Below are positions 18,063 through 27,032 of a stretch of DNA of 64,000 bases, one piece after another (the first letter of the stretch is position 1; the number at the start of each line of letters is the position of its first letter). The stretch is from Glutamicibacter sp. JC586 (lineage in GTDB: Bacteria > Actinomycetota > Actinomycetes > Actinomycetales > Micrococcaceae): NCBI RefSeq assembly GCF_009805585.1, contig NZ_VHIN01000002.1, positions 620,001-684,000 on the forward strand. Reading direction: 5' to 3'. The position numbers and the translations under genes were made by a program. The notes beneath the pieces are model-generated. The model did not search any database. It saw nothing but the letters and a program-made list of their open reading frames with translations, and was not told the DNA's origin.

Positions 18063-19392
18063 CGACATTCTCCTTCAGAGAAGCGTCCATGGTGGTGACA
18101 AACTCATCTGGGGTGATGTCTCCTTGGACCAGCAGAGTCAGTTCCTGCTGCAGACGCGTGTTGGTAGCTGGGTCCAGCTGGGTATCCCACGGCATGGCGA
18201 TCTTGCTGCCCACATCATCGGCTTGCTTGATGGCCTGGTCATAGAGCTTAGTGGCCTTCTTTGGCACGGTGGTCTTGGCGCCGGTGGTTGGTGAGAGTGC
18301 ACCGGTGGATGCGTAGAGTTCTGGGTAGCGCTCTAGTGCGAAGGCGAGGAAGTCGCGGACCAGTGGGTCATAGGTCTGTGCGTTGACTGCCATCCCGATA
18401 CCGGATGGGCTCACGTATTCGTTGGCAGCTGTGGCTGAACCTTCGATGGTTGGCAGCGTGAAGTAGTCAACGTCATCTCGAACTTTGGCATCCAGAGTAT
18501 CGGTGGCCAAGTTGTTTAGCTCCCAGGTTCCGATGTTGTAGACACCGGCCTTGCCGCTTGTGAACAGTCCCTGCGCATCGGAATATCCGGCTGAAGAGAA
18601 GCCCTTCTGGAAGCAGCCGGCCTGGCCCAGATCCGAGAGCCACTGCGCTGCGGCTTTTCCTTCTGGGTCCGAGAACTTGGCTTCACCGGTCTTCAGCTTC
18701 TGCACGTACTCCGGTCCGGACATGCGGAATGGATAGTAGGACATGTAGCGTTCCAGTGGCCATTGGTCTTTGCCATCTAGTGCAATAGGCGTGATGCCTT
18801 CTTCCTTTAGCGCCTTGCACATGGCGGGGAAGTCATCGAGTGACTTTGGAACGTCAACGCCTGCGTTCTTGAAGACATCTTTGTTGTACCAGAAGAATTC
18901 CAGCTGGAATTCGAAAGGAACCATGTAGAGGGAACCGTCGTCAAAGCGCTGGTAGTTCAGCGCGGCTTCACGGTACTCATCGCCCAAATTCAGGTCCGTC
19001 AACAGCTTGTCTACGTCAATCATCTGTCCGGTTTGAGCGAGCTTCTGCGCAAATGGTGTGGCATCAGTATCAAATAGCTCAGGCAGTTTCTTCGCTGCCG
19101 CCAAGGTCTCATACTTCTGAATGTAGGACGGACGATCCGGTGTGGTGATCAGATTCAGTGAAAAACCAGGGTGGTCTTTTGCATATTCGTCAGCAATTTT
19201 CTCCATCGTCGTTATCACACCACCATCAGCCGGACGTGAGAGCAACCAGGAGATTTCGCGAGGCTTAATGTCGCCCTCGGGATTCACGTTGGTTGGGTCA
19301 GCGCCTGAGCTTCCACCGCAGCTGGATAGCACCAGAGCGGTAGCGGCGAGGAACGGCAAGAACTTAAAACGGCGAGCTGTCTTGGACATCAT
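18055..19392 (-). CDS. ABC transporter sugar-binding lipoprotein (family 1 solute-binding protein)
   Basis: 445 residues from the ATG at 19392, which has GGAG six bases upstream. The signal peptide ends in a lipobox (LSSC), followed by a Gly/Ser linker. The rest is a cluster B solute-binding protein of the carbohydrate type, with many Trp/Tyr residues suited to stack on sugar rings. It would capture the extracellular product of the levan fructotransferase, DFA IV or short levan oligomers. It lies 52 nt after the GH32 gene and overlaps the first permease gene. Confidence 0.87.
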   Translation of the reverse strand: MMSKTARRFKFLPFLAATALVLSSCGGSSGADPTNVNPEGDIKPREISWLLSRPADGGVITTMEKIADEYAKDHPGFSLNLITTPDRPSYIQKYETLAAAKKLPELFDTDATPFAQKLAQTGQMIDVDKLLTDLNLGDEYREAALNYQRFDDGSLYMVPFEFQLEFFWYNKDVFKNAGVDVPKSLDDFPAMCKALKEEGITPIALDGKDQWPLERYMSYYPFRMSGPEYVQKLKTGEAKFSDPEGKAAAQWLSDLGQAGCFQKGFSSAGYSDAQGLFTSGKAGVYNIGTWELNNLATDTLDAKVRDDVDYFTLPTIEGSATAANEYVSPSGIGMAVNAQTYDPLVRDFLAFALERYPELYASTGALSPTTGAKTTVPKKATKLYDQAIKQADDVGSKIAMPWDTQLDPATNTRLQQELTLLVQGDITPDEFVTTMDASLKENVGE

Positions 19393-19444
19393 GAGATTCT
19401 CCATTGAAGTCGTAGTGCAAGTGGATGGCTGGCGATTGGCGTCG

Positions 19445-20920
19445 TCAGGCCGAAGGAGTGAAGGCTCTGCTTTCAGTGGCTACATCGGCGCTTGACCCGC
19501 TGTCACGCGTTGCGATGGTGAACTGGGAAATGGTGACCGCGCCTTCGCCAACAAAGGCTCCGGCCCGACCGGTAGGTCGGTCATACAGTCGTGTACTCAG
19601 AACCGTTGCATCATCCAGGGTTGCGACACAGAGGTTCCCGTCAACAATGACGTCTAGCTCGTGCGAGCCCGGGCCGATCAGGCAGGGCCGTTCGAGTTCA
19701 ATGGCAAAGGGCACGTCTCCGTTGATATGCCATTGTTCTGGACCTGGAACCCGGCGAGGCCAGCGGTCCAAGACCAGTCGATTTCGTTGTGGTTCTAGCT
19801 TCAGGGCGTATCCTTCATCGCCGTCGGCGCTAGCCCGCAGCAGAACTCCTACCTCCCTGGTACCCTCTTCGATCTCAAAGTGAGCACGTAGCCGGAAGGA
19901 AGATGAGGTGTCTTCTTGTGTGACTACATCCGCGTAACCATCCAGAGCTACCAAACGGGTTCCTGCGCTGAAAGCGGCTTGTTCTTCTTGGAAAGTTGAA
20001 CGCAGTTCCTGTGGCGGGTGGAAGGCCAGGGTTCCGTCTTCTCGTTGTTCAGCTTCCAGAACCGAGAGCGTTCCTGCCCACTGCCAGGCGCCGGCGTCAC
20101 AGGAATTTTCTTTTGATGCAATCCATCCAAAGAAAAATCGACGTCCATCACGTTCAGCAGACTTGGATGCGTAGTAAGCCCGTCCATCCAAGGTGTCGTA
20201 TTCAGGGACAATCCACGGACCGTTCAGGCTACGTGCCATCCGGTAGCGGGTGGTGAATGCATCACTGAATTCCGAATAGACGAGATACCACCAGCCTCCC
20301 CACTGGAAGACCTCTGGGCATTCATGGGCAATGTAGCGTCGAGGATCCCAGAAAGGTTCTATTGGTTCCCATGTAGAGAGATCTGTAGAGGTGCACTGTG
20401 CAATGACTCCGCGTCGTCGCTCTGCACCGCTATTATGGCGGGCTGTGATGAGCATGCGCCACAGGTCTGACTCGGCATCCCAAAATACGTATGGATCTCG
20501 CCAGTCACCGGACTCGTAGCCAGTCGTTGCTCCGAAGGTATCCTCAGGGTGACGCTGCCAAGATTTCATTCCGTCGGTGCTGGTTGCGTGCATCGCGAGC
20601 TGCAATGGACGACCATCTTCACCAAGGCGGTTTGGGTTCTGCCCGGTGTAGAACGCATGATGTTTTCCGTTGGCGTCTAGGACAATACTGCCGGTGTAGA
20701 CGTTGTAGTCATCAGCTTCTAAACCACCGGATGCGATTGATTCTCCGGTTTCGCGGAAATTCACAACGTCATCGGTCAAGATACGATGCCATGGCATGCC
20801 GCCACCAGATGCTCCACGGTCTTCATGGAGATAGAAGAGATGGAAGGCTCCGTCTTCTTGCCACGGAATAACATCGCCTACCCACGCTCCATTGGGCCGG
20901 TAGAACCCTTGTGCTGTCAT
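19445..20920 (-). CDS. Cytoplasmic GH32 enzyme with divergent active-site motif; candidate DFA IV hydrolase
   Basis: 491 residues, no signal peptide. It is a five-bladed propeller with C-terminal sandwich of the GH32 clan, but the nucleophile motif is WVGDVIPW (Asp16) in place of WMNDPNG; DWRDPYVF (139-146, Asp142) and HECPEVF (Glu200) complete the triad. It is the first gene of the levan operon, ahead of the importer, so it probably cleaves the imported sugar, giving fructose or levanbiose. The change in the pocket motif fits a substrate other than sucrose. A plain beta-fructosidase is possible. The ATG has only a weak AGG upstream. Confidence 0.8.
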   Translation of the reverse strand: MTAQGFYRPNGAWVGDVIPWQEDGAFHLFYLHEDRGASGGGMPWHRILTDDVVNFRETGESIASGGLEADDYNVYTGSIVLDANGKHHAFYTGQNPNRLGEDGRPLQLAMHATSTDGMKSWQRHPEDTFGATTGYESGDWRDPYVFWDAESDLWRMLITARHNSGAERRRGVIAQCTSTDLSTWEPIEPFWDPRRYIAHECPEVFQWGGWWYLVYSEFSDAFTTRYRMARSLNGPWIVPEYDTLDGRAYYASKSAERDGRRFFFGWIASKENSCDAGAWQWAGTLSVLEAEQREDGTLAFHPPQELRSTFQEEQAAFSAGTRLVALDGYADVVTQEDTSSSFRLRAHFEIEEGTREVGVLLRASADGDEGYALKLEPQRNRLVLDRWPRRVPGPEQWHINGDVPFAIELERPCLIGPGSHELDVIVDGNLCVATLDDATVLSTRLYDRPTGRAGAFVGEGAVTISQFTIATRDSGSSADVATESRAFTPSA

Positions 20921-20938
20921 GACTTGCCTGTCTTTAGG

Positions 20939-20994
20939 TTAATCGGTTAAGCACTAACCCTAGTGGCGCTAGTCACATTTGGTCAACCGGTTAA
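20939..20994 (-). promoter_or_regulatory. Promoter and twin LacI-type operators of the levan operon
   Basis: Minus strand: -35 TTGACC (20986-20981), 18-nt spacer, -10 TAGGGT (20962-20957), transcription start about 20950. Two near-palindromes flank it: TCAACCGGTTAA (20983-20994, over the -35) and TTAATCGGTTAA (20939-20950, at +1 to +12). Each departs from TTAACCGGTTAA at one symmetric pair. Their centres are 44 bp apart, about four helical turns, on the same DNA face. Confidence 0.75.
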
Positions 20995-21160
20995 GCAAAG
21001 TTTTCTTTGACAGTTTTTTGAGGGTACAAAAGCATGGGGTGCAACCTGGGAATGGTCATTTCTCAATCATCCGTCCAGGTGAGTCCCCTCATCTAAGAAC
21101 GCGTTCGCCGGCTCAGCGACAGTACGGTTTCTACACAGCGGTTCTACCAACAACAGATGC
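20995..21160. other. Intergenic region between levan operon promoter and tsaD terminator
   Basis: No gene seen. A TTGACA (21008-21013) occurs on the plus strand without a convincing -10 at normal spacing. The stretch from 20921 to 21254 holds only the levan promoter, this spacer and the tsaD terminator. Confidence 0.5.
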
Positions 21161-21205
21161 AAAACGCCTCCGTTCCTACGCTGAGAAACGCAGAAACGGA
21201 GGCGT
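21161..21205 (-). terminator. Terminator of the alr-tsa operon
   Basis: An 11-bp perfect stem (ACGCCTCCGTT with its complement, 21164-21174 and 21195-21205) and a 20-nt loop that can pair partly. On the minus strand the stem is followed by TTTTGC. It lies 50 nt after the tsaD stop. Confidence 0.8.
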
Positions 21206-21254
21206 ACTAAAGATGTCAACGACAATATTGTTGTCGCTACGAAATCGGCGCAGA

Positions 21255-22325
21255 CTAGCTCAACACAATATTGGTCACCGGCTGCGATGAGTCTGTGGCG
21301 AATTCCAGTCCAGATGGTGCAACACCGGCTGCAACCAGCTGCGCCCCAAGGGCAGCAACCATACCGCCGTTGTCGGTGCACAGGCTGAACGGTGGAACCA
21401 CCAGTGTGATATCTGCAGATGCACAGCGTGCTGCGAGCAGTTCTCGCAGACGAGTGTTGGCCGCTACTCCTCCACCAAGAAGAACAGTTTTTAGCCCTTC
21501 CTCTTGCATCGCCCGGACAGCCTTAGAGGTAATGACGTCAACTACGGCTTCTTGGAAGGACGCGGCGATGTCTGCCACCGGCACTTCTTCTCCGTTGGCT
21601 TCAAAGTGTTCAACACAGCGCGCTACTGCGGTCTTCAGTCCCGAGAAGGAGAAGTTATGGCGGTGCTTGCCAGGATTCTCTTCACTGCCCACAAATTTAG
21701 GCAAGGTCAGTCCTCGTGGGAAACGGAAGGCCTTCCGGTCTCCGTCCTTGGCCGCCTTATCAATGGCCGGACCGCCTGGGTATCCGAGTCCAAGCAACCG
21801 AGCTGTCTTGTCATAGGCTTCGCCCGCCGCATCATCAATGGTAGAGCCTAATAACTGCACGTCATTGGTCAGCGAGGCGACCTTCAAGATTTCGGTGTGT
21901 CCACCAGAAACCAACAACGCACCAAAGGTTGGCGGTAGGACGGTTCCTTCAAGAACACCGACGCCAACGTGTGCCACCAAGTGGTTGATACCGTACAAAG
22001 GCTTGTCGGCAGCCAACGCCAACGCCTTCGCGGCAGAGACACCAACCATCAAGGCTCCTGCCAGTCCTGGTCCGCTGGTCACGGCAATGGCATCAATGTC
22101 ATCCAAGGTCAGTTCCGCAGTATCCAGTGCAGACTGCAAGGTTGGGACAAAAGCTTCCAAGTGTGCGCGGGCCGCGATCTCTGGAATCACGCCACCAAAG
22201 CGCACGTGCTCATCCATGGAGCTGGACACAGCATTGGCCAGCAGCTTGTTGCCACGCACAATGCCTACGCCGGTCTCATCACAAGAGGATTCAATGCCTA
22301 GAACAATAGGATCTGTGGTGCTCAT
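21255..22325 (-). CDS. tsaD: tRNA N6-adenosine threonylcarbamoyltransferase
   Basis: 356 residues of the Kae1/TsaD family. It transfers the threonylcarbamoyl group to A37 of ANN-decoding tRNAs, working with TsaB and TsaE, both encoded just upstream. INHLVAHV contains the metal-binding H-x3-H; ESSCDETG at the N-terminus and the SGGHT segment are ATPase-fold motifs. Its ATG overlaps the rimI stop (ATGA). It is the last gene of the operon. Confidence 0.95.
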   Translation of the reverse strand: MSTTDPIVLGIESSCDETGVGIVRGNKLLANAVSSSMDEHVRFGGVIPEIAARAHLEAFVPTLQSALDTAELTLDDIDAIAVTSGPGLAGALMVGVSAAKALALAADKPLYGINHLVAHVGVGVLEGTVLPPTFGALLVSGGHTEILKVASLTNDVQLLGSTIDDAAGEAYDKTARLLGLGYPGGPAIDKAAKDGDRKAFRFPRGLTLPKFVGSEENPGKHRHNFSFSGLKTAVARCVEHFEANGEEVPVADIAASFQEAVVDVITSKAVRAMQEEGLKTVLLGGGVAANTRLRELLAARCASADITLVVPPFSLCTDNGGMVAALGAQLVAAGVAPSGLEFATDSSQPVTNIVLS

Positions 22326-22801
22326 GCGTTTGGTTCTTCCTCTTGTCCCTGACCGGCGTCCAATTGCAGCCTCATGATCAGTGCGTCTACGCCACCCTTG
22401 TAGTAGCCCACGCGACGGTGAATGGTTACAAACCCCATGGATTCATACAGTCCAATAGCGTTGGGATTATCAAAGCGGACTTCCAACATGACATCCAGCG
22501 CTTTTCGTTCTCGCGCGGTGTCAATGAGCAAGGTCAGCAACTTACGGCCTAGGCCTCGTCCCTGAAATTCAGGACTGATGGCAATGGTCTGCACATCACT
22601 AATCGGCAGCACCGTGCACAATCCCGCATAACCAACAACCGTGCCGTCGTTTTCGTACACCCAGTAGTTGCGGGTTTCAACTTGAGCCAGTTCTGATTCA
22701 AAGGCAGCAACAGGCCATGCATCTTCAGGGAAAAGTTCGGTCTCTAGCTGGTGAACTGCGGGAATATCGCTGACGGTCATTTCACGCAAAGTCACGCTCA
22801 T
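22322..22801 (-). CDS. rimI: Ribosomal-protein-alanine N-acetyltransferase
   Basis: 159 residues, GNAT fold with the acetyl-CoA loop [10 protein letters not shown] (about 81-90) and the C-terminal YESMGF. RimI acetylates the N-terminus of S18 and sometimes other proteins. It sits in the usual actinobacterial place between tsaB and tsaD and overlaps both genes by four bases, so translation is coupled. Confidence 0.9.
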   Translation of the reverse strand: MSVTLREMTVSDIPAVHQLETELFPEDAWPVAAFESELAQVETRNYWVYENDGTVVGYAGLCTVLPISDVQTIAISPEFQGRGLGRKLLTLLIDTARERKALDVMLEVRFDNPNAIGLYESMGFVTIHRRVGYYKGGVDALIMRLQLDAGQGQEEEPNA

Positions 22802-23475
22802 GCTTTGACCTGCTTCATGAAGGCAGGAACTTGGGCGTCAGACTCGCGAAGATATTGTGGCGCGGTGTCGCTCAGATCCTTGCCTGCAGCCAGATCAGCA
22901 ATGCCACGCAGAGCAAGATTCGCGGCATCCGCGATCCACTCAAATGACTGTTCCTGTGGCTGAGCACCGGCAGCTTGAAGCTGTTCCGTGTACAGCCCGG
23001 CACCTACACCAAAGACCGAGAGCGCTGGCAGCGTCGAGGCGGAAGCAACATGTGGTCCGTCAAGGATTTCGCCGATCTGGTTATAGCGAGCCCAGTACAC
23101 TTCCTTGCGCCTGGCATCAGAAGCAACAATGAATTCTTCTGGTACGTTGCCAGACTGGACAGCTCGCTCTGCGAGCGCGTGCAGAGACATGACACCGTGG
23201 ACCGGTACATTCCAGACGAAACCAAAGGTACGGGCCGCAACGAGTCCGGCGCGTAGCCCGGTGTAAGGACCTGGGCCCACGCCGACAAAGATACCATCTA
23301 GGTCTTTGCCCTTTACAATATTCTCCGCCAGAAGATCTCGTACGTATACGGACAGGGTTTCGGTCTGGTCGTTACCTTTAGGCGAGGTCTTCTGGGCGAT
23401 AACTGAACCAGTAGCGGAATCTACCAGTGCTACCGAGGTATGCGCCGAGGTGTCAATTGACAGATAGTTAGGCAT
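22798..23475 (-). CDS. tsaB: t6A synthesis protein TsaB
   Basis: 225 residues, inactive ASKHA-fold partner of TsaD. The N-terminus LSIDTSAHTSVALV and the motif GPGPYTGLRAG (about 67-77) are characteristic. It dimerises with TsaD and is needed for the threonylcarbamoyl transfer. It overlaps tsaE by eight bases upstream and rimI by four downstream. Confidence 0.93.
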   Translation of the reverse strand: MPNYLSIDTSAHTSVALVDSATGSVIAQKTSPKGNDQTETLSVYVRDLLAENIVKGKDLDGIFVGVGPGPYTGLRAGLVAARTFGFVWNVPVHGVMSLHALAERAVQSGNVPEEFIVASDARRKEVYWARYNQIGEILDGPHVASASTLPALSVFGVGAGLYTEQLQAAGAQPQEQSFEWIADAANLALRGIADLAAGKDLSDTAPQYLRESDAQVPAFMKQVKA

Positions 23476-24055
23476 GTTTCTCTCCGGAGTGCTGTGCCGA
23501 GATTACGGACAGCAAGTTTTCTTTCAGTTGAGCAAAGTTGTTTGCATCCCAGCGCGGGCCAATTGCCTTGAGCGTGAACTCTCTTGGCTCATCCAATTCT
23601 TCTTCGGATTCTTCCCACGGATTTTCTACAGTCGACGTGTTGACTTCGCGGTCTAACTGAATTTCTAGACGTGAGTCGGTCAGGTGCTCAACCTTGCCTA
23701 GTCCCCACTCAACAACGGTAACCGAGTCAGCCAGCGTTGATTCTAGGTCTAGGGTGTCTACGTCGTTTTGGTCCTTGAGGCGATAAGCATCCACGTGGAT
23801 CAGTGTCGGTCCATCACCAAGGGACGGGTGCTGGCGAGCTAGGACGAAGGTCGGAGAAATGATTCCTTCGCGTACGTTTAGTCCTATACCCAGCGATTGG
23901 GTCAGCGTGGTCTTCCCTGCGCCCAAGGCACCAGTGAGGATTACTAGATCTCCAGCTTTCAGCCCAGCGCCCAGCGCTTGGCCAAGGGCTTCGGTCTGTG
24001 TCAGGTCAGTGAGCTGAATCGTAATTTCTTGGTTGTTCTCACTCACCGGCTTCAC
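23468..24055 (-). CDS. tsaE: t6A synthesis ATPase TsaE
   Basis: About 195 residues. The P-loop GALGAGKTTL identifies the ATPase that drives the TsaBD cycle. The start is at one of two nearby GTG codons (24055 or 24046) that overlap the end of alr; I use 24055, which has AAGG eight bases before it. The longer frame to 24136 lies within alr. The C-terminal 40 residues, acidic with Glu-rich EESEEELDE, extend past the E. coli length of about 150. Confidence 0.9.
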   Translation of the reverse strand: MKPVSENNQEITIQLTDLTQTEALGQALGAGLKAGDLVILTGALGAGKTTLTQSLGIGLNVREGIISPTFVLARQHPSLGDGPTLIHVDAYRLKDQNDVDTLDLESTLADSVTVVEWGLGKVEHLTDSRLEIQLDREVNTSTVENPWEESEEELDEPREFTLKAIGPRWDANNFAQLKENLLSVISAQHSGEKHA

Positions 24056-25238
24056 CCCAGCTACCTTCAACATAGAAGCGAGGCACACGAGGCGAGATGC
24101 GGGTAACAACTTCGTAGTTGATGGTGTTGGAGGCATGCGCCCAGGTGTTCACCGATTGCCCACCTGCGCCGAAGATGATCGCCTCTGCACCAAGGAGGTC
24201 GGCCGGATCAATCTCTGGTCCCAGGTCAATGACGCACTGGTCCATGGCAATGCGTCCGCGCACAGGGTAACTACGTCCATTGACGGTCACAGGAGCACCG
24301 GTGGCGATACGAGGAAGTCCGTCGGCGTAGCCCATCGGAATCAGGCCAAGATAAGTTTCACCTTCGGTTCTGTAGTTCAAACCGTAAGAAACACCTTGGT
24401 CAGCGTGGACCTTCTTGACGTTAGCAACGCGGGTAACAACCTTCATCGCTGGGTGCAGGCCCAGGCTCTCGGGCGAGTCATTTTCGAACGGGCTCAAGCC
24501 ATAGAGTCCAAGGCCCAGGCGCACCATGTCATGGTGTGCATCTGGACGCGACAAGATGGCAGGAGTGTTAGCGATATGGCGGACTTCTAGGTCAAAACCA
24601 GCAGCTTCTACCATCTCGATAGCCTTGCTGAACAGGGCCAGCTGCTCATCAGTTTCTGGGCGCTCCGGTTCATCAGCCACTGCTAGGTGCGAAAACAGAC
24701 CGACCACGCGCAACAGCCCTTCTTCTTGGAACTCGTTCGCACGGTTCAGCAAATCAGGGAAGGCATCCATGGTGGATCCGTTGCGACCCAATCCGGTGTC
24801 AATCTTCAAATGAATACGTGCTGGGGTTTGCACGGAGCGCGCAGCGGCAGCTACGCGTTCTAATTCCCACCCTGAAACGCCAAGATCAAGGCGGGCATCA
24901 ACGGCAGCCTCAAATGGAGTGTCTTCGGTATGCAACCAGGCCAGGATGGGCGTTTCGAGTCCTGCTTCGCGCAGGACGAGTGCCTCGGTGACGTGCGCGC
25001 AGCCGAGCCAGCTCGCACCGCCTTCTACTGCTGCTTTTGCTACTGGAATTGCGCCGTGGCCGTAAGCGTCGGCTTTGACGACGGCCATTACTGCGGCTGG
25101 AGCGACGACGTCAGAAATCTGCTTAACGTTGTTACGGATGGCCGAAAGGTCAATTACCGCCCGGCGTTCAAAACCGTTGCTCTGCGCATTCTCGGTGCTG
25201 GGGCCCATGTTGCTTTCTTCAAGCGCTTCAGAGTTCAC
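24039..25238 (-). CDS. alr: Alanine racemase
   Basis: 399 residues if started at the GTG at 25238; an ATG at 25208 would give 389. It is a PLP enzyme (fold III): AVVKADAYGHG holds the Lys forming the internal aldimine and the YGLNYRTEG/GYADGLPR region supplies the catalytic Tyr partner. It makes D-alanine for peptidoglycan. It heads the alr-tsaE-tsaB-rimI-tsaD operon, an order common in Micrococcaceae. Confidence 0.93.
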   Translation of the reverse strand: MNSEALEESNMGPSTENAQSNGFERRAVIDLSAIRNNVKQISDVVAPAAVMAVVKADAYGHGAIPVAKAAVEGGASWLGCAHVTEALVLREAGLETPILAWLHTEDTPFEAAVDARLDLGVSGWELERVAAAARSVQTPARIHLKIDTGLGRNGSTMDAFPDLLNRANEFQEEGLLRVVGLFSHLAVADEPERPETDEQLALFSKAIEMVEAAGFDLEVRHIANTPAILSRPDAHHDMVRLGLGLYGLSPFENDSPESLGLHPAMKVVTRVANVKKVHADQGVSYGLNYRTEGETYLGLIPMGYADGLPRIATGAPVTVNGRSYPVRGRIAMDQCVIDLGPEIDPADLLGAEAIIFGAGGQSVNTWAHASNTINYEVVTRISPRVPRFYVEGSWGEAGE

Positions 25239-25321
25239 CTATTTATCTTCCCACTTTTCCGCCCGCGTTGCTGTGATACTGCCTGCGCCGTACGGCACAT
25301 CTGTTAGTTAAAGCTAGAAGA

Positions 25322-25357
25322 GACGGATCAAAGCATTTTTCAATGCTTCAATCCGTC
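25322..25357 (-). terminator. Terminator of mscL
   Basis: A 16-bp stem closed by a GAAA tetraloop on the minus strand. Two internal positions pair as U-G wobbles only in the minus-strand RNA (they are C/A mismatches on plus), which points to minus-strand use. Confidence 0.8.
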
Positions 25358-25382
25358 CCCTAGAAACGGTTGAATGGATCGT

Positions 25383-25781
25383 TTAGCGCAGGTTCTTCAG
25401 TTCGTCGCGAATCTGCTCCAGGATAGCCAGCTGTGGGTCCGGCTCTTCCTCTGCTTCTTCTTCGGTCAGGCCACGGCGAGCTGCAAGCTTCTCGTTGACC
25501 TTCTGCATTGGCAGTACCAGTGCGAAGTAAACAGCAGCAGCGATGAGCAGGAAGTTAACAAGTGCGGTCAGGAAGACGCCGAACTTGATATCTACACCGT
25601 TGATGTTCAGCAGCAGGAAGCTGTCGAAGTTTGGGGAACCCACCAATGCAGCGATCAGTGGCATCAAGATGTTGTCTACAAGAGCGGTAACTACGGCGCC
25701 GAAGGCAGCACCGATCACAACAGCAACGGCCAGATCGACAACGTTGCCCTTCATAATAAAATCGCGGAAACCTTTAAGCAT
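25383..25781 (-). CDS. mscL: Large-conductance mechanosensitive channel
   Basis: 132 residues from the ATG at 25781 (MLKGFRDFI), the conserved MscL N-terminus; the frame extends to a GTG at 25796. Helix 1 (GNVVDLAVAVVIGAAFGAVV) is the gate, a second helix lies near residues 70-90, and the C-terminal helix is acidic. It opens under membrane tension to release solutes on hypo-osmotic shock. No Shine-Dalgarno site; TATGCT (25793-25788) lies six bases before the ATG, suggesting a leaderless mRNA. Confidence 0.93.
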   Translation of the reverse strand: MLKGFRDFIMKGNVVDLAVAVVIGAAFGAVVTALVDNILMPLIAALVGSPNFDSFLLLNINGVDIKFGVFLTALVNFLLIAAAVYFALVLPMQKVNEKLAARRGLTEEEAEEEPDPQLAILEQIRDELKNLR

Positions 25782-25904
25782 GTTTAGAGCATACACAGCC
25801 TGAGCACAGGATCAAGCGCAAATCTCCAAATGAAATCCTTAAATTCGGAAAACTCTCAGGTTGTGTTTATTTGCTGGAATCTTTGACGCCTCAAGAACTT
25901 CAGG

Positions 25905-26897
25905 CTAGATCTTACGCAAAAGCATGCGGCGTACCGAGTGATCCGCAGATTTGCGCAGAACTAATTGCGCACGTCCTCGGGTGGGCAACACGTTTTCTTT
26001 CAGATTGGGCTCGTTGATTCGCTTCCAAATGCCGTGAGCCGTTTCACGAGCTTCTTCGTCCGTGAGTAGTGAGTACTTATGAAAATAGCTGGCCGGATCT
26101 GCGAAAGCGCCGGAGCGTAGACGCATGAACCGCTTGATGTACCACTCTTCAATGTTGCTCGTGCGGGCATCCACATAAACCGAGAAATCGAAGAAGTCAC
26201 TCAGAGCCAAACCAACGGTTCCATCAGAACGCGTACGGGCTGGCTGCAGAACGTTCAGTCCCTCAACAATAAGTACCTGCGGGCGACGCACAACGTTGTG
26301 TGCCCCCGGAACAATGTCATACGTCAGGTGCGAGTACACCGGTGTACTTACTTCTGGCGCCCCTGACTTCACGGCAGAAACAAACCTCAGCAACGCACGA
26401 CGGTCGTAGGATTCCGGGAAACCTTTACGGTGCATGATCCCCCGGCGTTCAAGTTCAGCGTTGGGGTACAAGAATCCATCGGTGGTAATCAACTGAACGT
26501 CAGGGGTCTGTGGCCAGCGGCGCAACATTTCCTGCAATACGCGGGCGGTGGTTGATTTACCTACGGCAACAGAGCCGGCCACACCAATCACGAATGGCGT
26601 GCGGGTGGTCTGCTCACCAAGGAATGTAGTTGTAGCCTGGTGTGTCGCTCCGGCGCCTTCGACGTAGAGATACAACAGGCGGCTCAGTGGCAGGTAGACG
26701 TCCCGTACCTCTTGCAGGTCCAGTTCATCACCAAGGCCACGAAGGCGTTCAATGTCAGCTTCGTTTAGTGGCTGCTCCATTTGGTCAGAGAGCCGCGCCC
26801 AGGTCTCGCGTTCAAGATCTACAAACGGCGAGATGGGTGTTTCAAGTGTTCCGTGTGGTTCCACAGGGTCAAATTCTGCCAAGAATATGCTCCACAT
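25905..26897 (-). CDS. coaA: Pantothenate kinase, type I
   Basis: 330 residues from the ATG at 26897; an upstream GTG at 26960 would add 21 residues but has no ribosome-binding site. The P-loop [24 protein letters not shown] and [15 protein letters not shown] are textbook CoaA motifs. It catalyses the first, feedback-regulated step of coenzyme A synthesis. It is transcribed divergently from glmS. A strong hairpin ends nine bases before the ATG. Confidence 0.93.
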   Translation of the reverse strand: MWSIFLAEFDPVEPHGTLETPISPFVDLERETWARLSDQMEQPLNEADIERLRGLGDELDLQEVRDVYLPLSRLLYLYVEGAGATHQATTTFLGEQTTRTPFVIGVAGSVAVGKSTTARVLQEMLRRWPQTPDVQLITTDGFLYPNAELERRGIMHRKGFPESYDRRALLRFVSAVKSGAPEVSTPVYSHLTYDIVPGAHNVVRRPQVLIVEGLNVLQPARTRSDGTVGLALSDFFDFSVYVDARTSNIEEWYIKRFMRLRSGAFADPASYFHKYSLLTDEEARETAHGIWKRINEPNLKENVLPTRGRAQLVLRKSADHSVRRMLLRKI

Positions 26898-26906
26898 CCC
26901 AATTAA

Positions 26907-26945
26907 GGGGTGCGGGCAGCTGCCTCCGATGCCCGCTTTCTCCCC
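26907..26945 (-). promoter_or_regulatory. Stem-loop in the coaA leader
   Basis: Seven pairs (GCGGGCA/TGCCCGC) plus an outer GGGG/CCCC pairing around an 11-nt loop, ending nine bases before the coaA ATG at 26897. It could control translation or, if the GTG at 26960 is used, simply be coding sequence. Confidence 0.45.
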
Positions 26946-27019
26946 TTGAGAGTGAGTCACACCATAGCGAATATTGAGTGCTCAAACACGATTATTCCCA
27001 TCGATGGGCAAGTACCCGG

Positions 27020-27025
27020 TAAGAT
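27020..27025 (+). promoter_or_regulatory. -10 element of glmS, leaderless arrangement
   Basis: TAAGAT lies seven bases before the glmS ATG at 27033. Transcription would start at or next to the A of the ATG, and there is no Shine-Dalgarno sequence. No good -35 is visible. Confidence 0.6.
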
Positions 27026-27032
27026 TTTTCTC

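Noticed and set aside
19445-20920. Reading the divergent GH32 gene as an inactive remnant
   Set aside because: All three catalytic acidic residues are kept, the frame is intact and it leads a regulated operon.
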